A stretch of DNA of 64,000 bases. Origin: Siphonodentalium dalli (Eukaryota > Mollusca > Scaphopoda > Gadilida > Siphonodentaliidae). The stretch spans positions 117,903,195 through 117,967,194 of the forward strand of contig CP136065.1 in NCBI GenBank assembly GCA_032622095.1, written 5' to 3'. Under the pieces are notes generated by a model that had not been told where the DNA came from, made no database searches, and was given only the letters and a program-made list of their open reading frames with translations. Positions 58,801 to 64,000 of this stretch are shown piece by piece. Numbering within the stretch: position 1 is the first letter of the stretch; each line of letters starts with the position of its first letter. Position numbers and translations under genes: made by a program.

Positions 58801-60247
58801 TATATCATTCTGGTATATTCCTATATGATGTAGGGATAGTACAATTTCATATATTTATGTCATTCTTTATTTCAGATTTGATGTACGGGTAGTATAATGT
58901 GATAATTGGTCATTCTTTATAGTGGAATACATTAGTTTATATCAAAATGTTCTCCTTAGATTTTCTTAACCTGGGAAGGTATAATAACTCATGCTAACTA
59001 TGGGCATTATCCCTATCACAAAAATAAAAAATAAAAATAAAACCCTCGCTCCCTCATCGATTCTAAAAAAAAATTGCCCGAGAATCAAAACACTTTTTTG
59101 TTTTGGCCTTATGGTAATTTATCTAACACCTACTATCAATACACAGCTTCCTAACGATGTAGACTCAAGGAAGCCCTTTGTTTGGCTAATGTTTGTCAAA
59201 TTAGAGTCAATAGCCGTACTTAGTGTTATTATCGAGTAGAAATTCGAAACCCTTTCACCACAGCAATAAAATAAGTCGATCTGGCATAAGCCGCGAATCT
59301 ATTATACGCTTACAATTAGGACCCAATTAGCTATGTCGCGACCGGATATCAATGTGTGTTTTGTTTCCGACCGATTGACTGCAAGCTTTATTATATGCCC
59401 GATTGGGTACAAATTGCCAAATGCCAAAAAGCTAGGTGCCACTTTTTGTAGCCAATCAGGATTTTTTTGGAGCCATTTCATTTTTTTTATAGCAATTTGC
59501 TAATTTGGCAATAGGCAGCGCGAACCCTGTTCAAATTTGATAGCTCCCATCTAGAGTTGATCCTAAACATGCATGTAAATTCTTTAATATTTATCCAATA
59601 AATGTGGGGCGCAGGGTGTGTTAATATATTCAAATTTTAAATCCAAGATGGCTGCTGGCAGTCATGATATTTTACGAATTTCAGAAAAAGTTTATGGCTC
59701 ACATCTAGAGGTCACAATGAACATCCATATGAAGTTTGGTAATGACCAGATGAGAGATGTGGCCTGTACAGTGTGCTAAAGGAAATTGTTGATGGACACA
59801 CACACGGACATATGATGGATGCCAACACATGGCAATAGCTCAAATGTTGACTAAAAATGGATAACATGGACTCATAGGAAAAGTAATATTGATAACAATT
59901 GGACACAACAAATGATAATGCACGGCGAAAATTACGGTAACATGAACTGTATTGTGTTAATAGATTTAATCAAAATCATAATGAACAATAAGTTACAGTA
60001 CAGTGTGAATTTAGTCACAGCGTATTTCAGCTTGGAACATTAAATGTTCAATCAAGCTTCCTACATGGGGAACAAGTTCTTGTCTCTAAATTTTCATCAA
60101 TGACTTTGGTTTGAGTAAATACATTTACTCACTGAAAATGATTTTCTAAAATGTTAAAACATTACTCACCGCAGTAAATCTTGATGATCATCTCGACTCC
60201 AGTCTGGATTTCTACTGCTCACTAAGTTGAAAAACTCACTCCGGTAC
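43714..60247 (-). CDS. 3',5'-cyclic nucleotide phosphodiesterase (PDE5/6/11-like), C-terminal 5 exons
   Basis: Class I phosphodiesterases hydrolyse cAMP and/or cGMP. Minus-strand exons complement(join(43714..43824, 50897..50980, 51967..52041, 53161..53224, 60170..60247)) form one frame of about 137 residues, the end of the catalytic domain. Visible landmarks are: RSEFFNLV near the start; [13 protein letters not shown], whose Asp is the family's metal ligand; [27 protein letters not shown]; and QVGFIDGIC, whose Gln and Phe are the purine glutamine and clamp. A short tail ends SIEKK. Splice phases agree across all introns, which are GT..AG. The HD metal-site exons and the regulatory N-terminus must lie beyond 60,247. 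The usual MTACD motif reads MTASD here. The motifs resemble PDE5/6/11 more than PDE2 or PDE10, but the clade and nucleotide preference need an alignment. No clear poly(A) signal was found. Confidence 0.86.
44120..44445 (+). repeat. ~165-bp imperfect tandem duplication
   Basis: Two units share AGATAAA.AAAGATGAATAA, AATACCAAATTTCATTGAGA-like and TATGACCTGAACAGACATCA. It lies in the last phosphodiesterase intron. Confidence 0.75.
44722..44905 (+). repeat. 63-bp tandem repeat x3 in the left terminal region
   Basis: Units starting TTTCGGAATTTGCGGAAATA recur every 63 bp with few changes. Because 63 is divisible by 3, one frame stays open as a repetitive peptide, which is not a gene. Confidence 0.9.
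44946..46880. other. Interior of the long-TIR element
   Basis: No coding signal that I recognise. There is a C-run at about 45677-45688. Confidence 0.5.
46985..47305 (+). pseudogene. Non-LTR retrotransposon 3' end with C-terminal zinc motif
   Basis: From about 47054 the frame reads [26 protein letters not shown]. This is a C-x2-C..H-x4-C motif typical of the C-terminus of CR1/Tx1-like reverse transcriptases. It is followed by a basic tail and stop codon at about 47291. It ends in AATTGAATTGAATTGG, a terminal microsatellite as expected at the 3' end of such elements. It is heavily 5'-truncated, and the upstream frame is shifted. Confidence 0.7.
47307..47905. repeat. Inverted repeat AGCCGGGACAACT, host of a nested MITE
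   Basis: AGCCGGGACAACT occurs twice at 47307-47337. Its complement-like partners (CCGAGTTGTC, GAATTGTCCCGGCT) lie at about 47790-47903. The GC-ended MITE is inserted between them. The boundaries and the superfamily are not established. Confidence 0.5.
47352..47599. mobile_element. GC-ended MITE family M3, copy 2 (6-bp TSD)
   Basis: Ends GAGGCCCCCACCCCC and complement, flanked by TAACAG at 47346-47351 and 47600-47605. The interior is the reverse complement of copy 1 at 10879, with the same TGGAATACGG motifs. Two copies with different 6-bp duplications define the ends firmly. Confidence 0.88.
48255..48390 (+). repeat. GGCAAGTATACCGCGG tandem array
   Basis: About five units of 22-33 bp, each with a GGCAAGTAtACCGCGG core and a following GAACG/CGAAC. 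CpG-rich and locally palindromic (CCGCGG). Confidence 0.85.
48740..49610. repeat. Inverted arrays of TTCGCCGGAA
   Basis: About 48755-48935 carries seven TTCGCCGRAA-type motifs. About 49528-49606 carries the inverse (TTCCGGCGAAA). GGAAGTAAATTTCGCCGGAA-like order is shared when one side is complemented. It is probably a smaller long-TIR element nested in the 44533-49940 element. Confidence 0.65.
49210..49411 (+). repeat. 105-bp tandem duplication
   Basis: AATGGCTTCGGGTGAATTGT starts each copy, at 49210 and 49315. The first copy has an extra ATATGTA. A second duplication of about 51 bp (CAGTCTTCACTAATGACTAA) follows at 49430-49535, and a third (CGCTAAAACAAC..TACGGATCACCA) precedes at 49128-49210. 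Confidence 0.88.
49944..50896. repeat. Phosphodiesterase intron with inverted R2 repeat
   Basis: 50540-50700 is the reverse complement of the R2 repeat type at 6360-6860 (CCATCCGGATAACCCAAAAA, GACCAAATTCGAACGTGG). No exon apart from the one starting at 50897. Confidence 0.6.
50897..50980 (-). CDS. Phosphodiesterase exon: purine-binding Gln and Phe
   Basis: This 84-nt minus-strand exon between attacag and gtcagt encodes [10 protein letters not shown] through GICMPIYE. The Gln of QVGF is the invariant residue that contacts the purine, and the Phe two residues on is the hydrophobic clamp. An internal GT at 50918-50919 was not used, because only the longer exon keeps the family motif ICxPxYE. 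Confidence 0.87.
50981..51966. repeat. Phosphodiesterase intron with R1 repeat copy
   Basis: 51540-51840 matches the R1 family (GAAAGTGTCAATGATACTGC, TTAAAAATGTTGGCTGTATG). The remainder is AT-rich. Confidence 0.6.
51967..52041 (-). CDS. Phosphodiesterase exon: EFFEQGD
   Basis: This 75-nt minus-strand exon (phase 0 at both ends) between attccag and gtatgt encodes [10 protein letters not shown] through [18 protein letters not shown] is diagnostic for the GAF-containing phosphodiesterases. Confidence 0.88.
52042..53160. other. Phosphodiesterase intron
   Basis: No repeat boundary or coding signal recognised. A moderately open plus-strand stretch at 52530-52750 lacks support. Confidence 0.6.
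53161..53224 (-). CDS. Phosphodiesterase exon: metal-ligand Asp
   Basis: This 64-nt minus-strand exon between ttttcag and gtatgt encodes [21 protein letters not shown]. The Asp in TASD corresponds to the fourth metal-binding residue of the class I catalytic site. TKPW is near-invariant in the family. Confidence 0.86.
53601..54704. mobile_element. hAT element with BED-finger remnant
   Basis: Left end TAGGCTCCTGCAAAT and right end (complemented) TAGGGTCCTGCGAAT are flanked by the 8-bp duplication CAACATGT at 53593-53600 and 54705-54712. The subterminal regions are filled with ATTCGATTCGA motifs, as in the element at 3098. The 1,104-bp body holds only a fragment of coding sequence. Confidence 0.92.
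54166..54302 (+). pseudogene. BED-type zinc finger fragment of a hAT transposase
   Basis: Read on the plus strand, [11 protein letters not shown] in one frame continues, after a frame change and a TAA, as [20 protein letters not shown]. Together they follow the BED-finger pattern W..F..C..C..T..L..HL...H, the DNA-binding N-terminus of many hAT transposases. The catalytic region is gone. Confidence 0.55.
54790..55044 (+). repeat. R1 repeat copy, split by the hAT at 55053 (left part)
   Basis: TTAGTCATGCAAAGTGTAAA and AAGATGGCTGCAGGC match R1. The repeat continues at 59538 with TAGCTCCCATCTAGAG, so the hAT element inserted into an existing R1 copy. Confidence 0.75.
55335..57607 (-). pseudogene. 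hAT transposase with TTF-type zinc finger, disrupted
   Basis: The minus-strand reading starts at 57607. Exon 1 (57607-57217) carries a Ser/Thr-rich N-terminus and a TTF-type finger (EWLSF, MFCSTC, FVTGC, LKHE). A GTATGT..TTGTAG intron joins it to 56853. There follow the RNase-H-like part with [10 protein letters not shown] (catalytic Asp) and [26 protein letters not shown], then [15 protein letters not shown], and the hAT dimerisation tail [19 protein letters not shown]. Damage: about 70-100 codons usually present between CDAAD and SYKF, with the STRW motif, are missing; a frameshift lies near 56100; in-frame TGA codons lie at 55824-55826 and near 55654. The family resembles ZNF862/KIAA1586-like transposases. 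It cannot encode active protein as it stands. Confidence 0.88.
57608..59400. other. 5' region of the hAT transposon
   Basis: AT-rich, with a (TA)n tract at about 58787-58806. An open plus-strand stretch at 57921-58343 matches nothing known and is probably fortuitous. Confidence 0.5.
59538..60169. repeat. R1 repeat (right part) and phosphodiesterase intron
   Basis: 59538-59790 continues the R1 copy (AAATCCAAGATGGCTGCTGG, GGTAATGACCAGATGAGAGA). The rest is AT-rich up to the exon at 60170. Confidence 0.65.
60170..60247 (-). CDS. Phosphodiesterase exon: RSEFFNLV helix
   Basis: Read on the minus strand, tatcttag precedes a 78-nt exon encoding [10 protein letters not shown] through QDLL, followed by gtgagt. 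It aligns by eye with the xRxEFFELV helix of PDE5/PDE11. It begins with the third base of a codon and ends with two bases of Arg, completed by the next exon. Confidence 0.78.
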
Positions 60248-60431
60248 CTAAGATAGCAATAAAATGAATAGCATAAAAACAATGAGACCACATAATACAC
60301 TTCAAAATTAATTGTTTCTCAAGCACTGATTATGACATTATAATCAGGGTATATGAGGTAAGTTAATTGTTTTACAACATTCTCCAGCACAGAAAACTTA
60401 AGAAAATTGGGTACGTTATCAATGGCTTTAA

Positions 60432-61177
60432 CTCTTTCGATGTCAATTTCGCATAAATGCGAGTTACCCAGTTGCTGCCAAAAGCGCATTTTTGCGAATT
60501 CAGGGGTGCATCTGGTACTAGGGATATAATTCTATAGTTTTGTTGCATTACAAAGGCATTCGGTTATTTTCTATAGAGTGCTGGTGTGTGTTGACAAATT
60601 AGAAGAAAGGGCAGTCAAGGTCATGCTACTCCTGATGTTCTATGAGTACAGTCCAAGACAAAACATTAAGTTAATGAATTCACTTTTGGTGGGATGCGTT
60701 CGATGAGTGGAGAATAAACTTAATTGTTCCCATATGAAAAAGTACAATAGTTTTATTTACACTAGTAATACTATATATAAACTATATTAGTGTATTTACT
60801 ATAGTATACAATGTTATATTATACTGCAGTATATTATGGTTTTACTACAGTACAGTATAACATACTATGCATCTATGATCTACCATAGTAATACTATGAT
60901 ACAAAAACTGCCGAAAAACATAAATTAAAACAAATCCAAGATGGCTGCCAAGGTCACGTAACCCCTATGATGACTCATATGACCTTGAATGGGTTTTCAT
61001 AGCAGCTTGTGATAGGTCATTGCCATATATACCCACATGTGAAGTTTCAACAATGTTGATCAATAGTTACCCGATTGTCATTGCATTACCCTTATATAAA
61101 TAAAAAAAACTTGTATCTACGTCCAGAATGCTTGGCACTGGTGTGTATGTCCATGTTGCGGGATGGCAGCAAAAGAG
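60432..61177. mobile_element. Possible TTAA-flanked element
   Basis: TTAA at 60428-60431 and 61178-61181 border CTCTTT..AAAGAG ends. The inverted match is only about 6-10 bp, so this is tentative. The centre (60730-60900) has palindromic TATAGTATAC-like motifs and ATCCAAGATGGCTGCC (60937). Confidence 0.3.
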
Positions 61178-61384
61178 TTAAAGATATCGTTTAGCAATGA
61201 CACTTACAGAAAATAACGAGAGGCCAATCAGCAGATGTTTAACCCATCCCTTGGTGATAGTAAATTACTATGATCGGAATCATAATTTAGAGTATTGATG
61301 TTGAAGTATGGAATATACAGTTATGTACTATTATAGACAAATGTAATTAATAAAACAAATTATTAGAATTTATGGGTGAAATAG

Positions 61385-61462
61385 GGAGACTCGCATAAGA
61401 GAATACACTGGCACAGGATCTGTAATTCTGCACCATAACAGCTCTAGCCATGAAAGGCTTAA
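61385..61462 (+). repeat. Decayed right half of the TTAA MITE
   Basis: GGGAGACTCGCATAAGAGAA..TGGCACAGGAT..TTCTGCACCA..CATGAAAGGCTTAAAC corresponds to 2878-2961. Confidence 0.6.
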
Positions 61463-62169
61463 ACCATGTCAATGGATACCATGTTCCCCAAAGGAAGCAA
61501 CAAATTTAAGGAAGGGTTGATCAGCATGACACCGCTGAGAATTCTTCTGGATGTTATCAACATGAATGATATAAACCTCATTACATAGACGAAAATGTTC
61601 AAGAGTCTTCCTACAGTGCGGAAGTTATAGTGGTGTAAGTTTTTCAAATTTTGTTTACATTAAAACAAACAAAAATTAAATTGAGCAAGGAGTTCAATCT
61701 AAATTAAATTTTAACAAAAATTATTTAAAAACAAAAAATATATATATTTTTTTTTTGTTGATCTTTTTTGTTGTTGTTAAATTGAGCTAGAATTCCATCT
61801 AATTTCTTTTTGTTTTTATTATATTTTATGTGTGAAATTTTTTCCGAAAAAGTGGCCATAACTCCGTTAAAAAATATTGGATCAAACCCATATTCGATCT
61901 GTATTTTGGGCTGAGAATCTAATATACAAAATTCGGTTCCGATCGGATAGAATGTTTAGTTATCGTACCATGAGTAAAGCATCTACGGATGGACAGATGG
62001 ACGGACGAACGACGAGCGGTCAATCCAGATGTCGACACTATGTGTACCTTGCTATGGTATGGGAACACATAAAAAGTAACATCCTCGTTACTCCTTTCCC
62101 CAACATGCTGGCATTTATTGGTATCCAGGTTTGCCTACATATAGGGTATTGTTGACATCTGTCAGCAAT
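61463..62169. other. Presumed phosphodiesterase intron or upstream region
   Basis: A/T-homopolymer-rich sequence at 61660-61850 and repeat-like ATGGACAGATGGACGGACGA; no exon recognised. Confidence 0.5.
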
Positions 62170-63075
62170 AATAACAGTCATATTGTTACTCTCTGTTTGG
62201 CATGTATCACATTTGAAAGTTTTTAACAAATCAATCACATTTTAGTATCTATAGAGGGCTGAGATCATAGTATAGATATATATGAGCTTCAAATTGTTTG
62301 GTACTTTTGATAGATGTTATGAAGATTTTCACTGTGTAAACGTTTCAAGACGGCTTTTATTTTGTCTTTATTGATCGACATGAATTAACATGTAACATGC
62401 AGAACATATACACATATCTATATGCAAATAGAGCAAAAATATCAATCCAATGCATGATTATAAATCATTTCATATATTTATAGAATTTTGCAGTGGGAAA
62501 TCTACTGTATCCAAGATCATCGCAGTTTAGGCTAGACAATGTTGACACAGTTTCAAACTCTGACATGTGTGAATTTCAAGCTTGTTTGTACCATTCCAAT
62601 TGATACATGACAATTTCGATAAGAAATGAGAATTTGTTCACGCTCACAGATGCAAGCGCATGTGAAGCAATAACATTCATACCGAGTCCATGTCTCCATA
62701 AATCTGATACATAAAAGTTTAATTAGTGTGACTGGGGCACCAGAGCACACTCACATCGAGAAAGCAGAGAGGCGAAGAATCCACCTTCCTTCATCGCTTT
62801 TTGCCATAGCTAATTTCAAGGGCTGCACAGAGTATCGGATACTATGCCCTGCAAAGGTCGTTTTCCACTGAGAATTATTAAATTTTTTAAGCTTGATTCA
62901 AAAGATGTATCACTTGAAAAATTATATTCTTGATTGTGCCAATTATGTCGATAAAAATGATAAACATCTCTTGAAAACTTGGTGATAATTATAAGATTGC
63001 AAATGGTGCATTCAGCTTCTGATGCATGTGTATCAAATTGCTCAAGTGCGCTGTTTCTCAGGAAGATTGTTCTAA
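62170..63075. repeat. Dispersed repeat family R4, copy 2 (rearranged)
   Basis: Block A at 62170-62370 is in the same orientation as 25590-25770. Block B at about 62925-63075 is the reverse complement of 25915-26057. About 550 bp of unrelated sequence separates them. Confidence 0.6.
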
Positions 63076-64000
63076 ATTTATATCATTGCTGTTTAGCAAA
63101 TTTTAAATGGTATATAATAATTCTAATGCACTTGTGCGAATATACCTCCTGAAACATCACATATTTGCGGGGGATTATTATCAATAGACTGTCGCAAAGT
63201 ATAATCTGTTTCACCGTTTCAATTATAGATAAGCCTACGTGCCAATATTGATGTCAGCTAATTTCCTAATCTTGTCCATGGCCAATCCAGCTCCGCTCAC
63301 TGTTCCGTGTCTATCCATGACATCACCCTTACGCTGTACATGCCAACGATGTCACGGAGTAGATGCATAGAGTTGGCGCCCGTTCTACTGACTTCCGTTA
63401 TTAGCTTGTTGCTATATAAACAAACCAGTGGGCGTCGCTTTTGTCGAAATTTGACAGTCAGTACATTCGCCCTGCATACATGTACTTTCAGAAATCACGG
63501 AACACCACACAGTTATATCCCATCAATACCATTGTCTCGATATCATGTGACCAAATTTCTTAACATGAAACCGTGACAGATCCGACGTGAAATACATCTC
63601 AATGAGTAAACAATTTTCCATTGTTTCAATTCTACTTCAAGTTCGCGGGAAAAACCTAACCAAAATGTGTAAGTGGTAAACATCTGAAGAAGACATCAGG
63701 TACATGCAAAAACTAACTGTTGTGCATATCTATTTCTATTCGAGGTGTCAATTTTTCATATTTATCAGCATTATTAACGATTAGAGCGATGCTAATTGAG
63801 GGATTATATTTTATCCAGCGCATTAAATTTAAAACAAAAAGTCATGAATTGGCTGAGTGTTTTCTATGTCTGCACATTTCATCGATAATTACTAGGCATC
63901 TGTGTGTTGAGATAACGTTTTAAGTACGAAGAGAATTAGAATGGGCATAAAAGTGTGGTGTTTTGTGATTTCGGAAAGGTACAGGGCAAATACACTGTGG
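63076..64000. other. Right end of window, nothing recognised
   Basis: The stretch 63290-63480 is less AT-rich and could contain an exon, but no motif, phase or family supports one. Confidence 0.4.

Larger units (their letters stand above)
55053..59529 (-). mobile_element. Full-length hAT transposon (4.5 kb), decayed
   Basis: Ends CAGGGTTCGCGCTGGCC and (complemented) CAGGGTTCGCGCTGCC are flanked by the perfect 8-bp duplication TTCAAATT at 55045-55052 and 59530-59537. Subterminal GAGCCACTTTT/GTGCCACTTTTT motifs recur at both ends, as expected for hAT transposase binding. It carries a transposase pseudogene on the minus strand (55335-57607). It sits in a phosphodiesterase intron, nested in an R1 repeat. 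Confidence 0.95.

Noticed and set aside
62770-62830. Possible minus-strand exon starting MAKSDEGRW before a GTGAGT
   Set aside because: The peptide does not match the phosphodiesterase segment expected upstream of the 60247 exon, and phase cannot be tested.
1-64000. CRISPR arrays, bacterial operons, tRNA or rRNA genes
   Set aside because: No regularly spaced short identical repeats with unique spacers, no A/B-box pair forming a tRNA fold, and no rRNA-like sequence; the content is animal nuclear DNA.

Overview
The window is nuclear DNA of an animal. It has AT-rich introns, canonical GT..AG splice sites and very many transposable elements, and no bacterial gene organisation. A dispersed module at 40,330-40,720 (TTTTAGCTCACCTGAGACG followed by a CCGT-rich stretch) resembles a repeat I know from bivalve genomes. 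A marine mollusc is therefore the best guess, but this is inference.

Two host genes are visible, both as spliced fragments. (1) An annexin on the + strand: seven exons from 1,547 to 14,702 encode 269 residues, from the second half of annexin repeat 1 to the stop codon; the 5' exons lie left of the window. (2) A class I cyclic-nucleotide phosphodiesterase (GAF-PDE group, closest to PDE5/6/11 by motif) on the - strand: five exons from 60,247 down to 43,714 encode the last ~137 residues; the 5' exons lie right of the window. The 29 kb between the two 3' ends shows no host gene that I can support.

The rest is mobile and repetitive DNA, much of it nested. Elements with both ends and a target-site duplication (TSD) visible are: a hAT element at 3,098-4,114 that duplicated the splice donor of an annexin exon; a related hAT at 53,601-54,704; a hAT at 55,053-59,529 with a decayed transposase gene; a PIF/Harbinger-like element at 16,754-17,908; a 5.4 kb long-inverted-repeat element at 44,533-49,940 filling the last phosphodiesterase intron; a giant imperfect palindrome at 27,962-37,682; and, inside that palindrome, an apparently intact Ty3/gypsy retrotransposon at 31,238-35,988 with identical LTRs. 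Two copies of a GC-ended MITE with 6-bp TSDs, three copies of a TA-flanked hairpin MITE and a TTAA-flanked MITE are also delimited. A broken Tigger/pogo transposase lies at 26.4-27.5 kb, and two 3' fragments of non-LTR retrotransposons at 16.2 and 47.1 kb.

Layout: 0-14.7 kb annexin exons and repeat-filled introns; 14.7-26 kb repeats and MITEs; 26-28 kb Tigger pseudogene; 28-37.7 kb palindrome plus gypsy; 37.7-43.7 kb dispersed repeats; 43.7-60.2 kb phosphodiesterase exons with transposon-filled introns; 60.2-64 kb repeats, presumably phosphodiesterase intron. All exons were read by eye from splice signals and family similarity, without transcript or database support.
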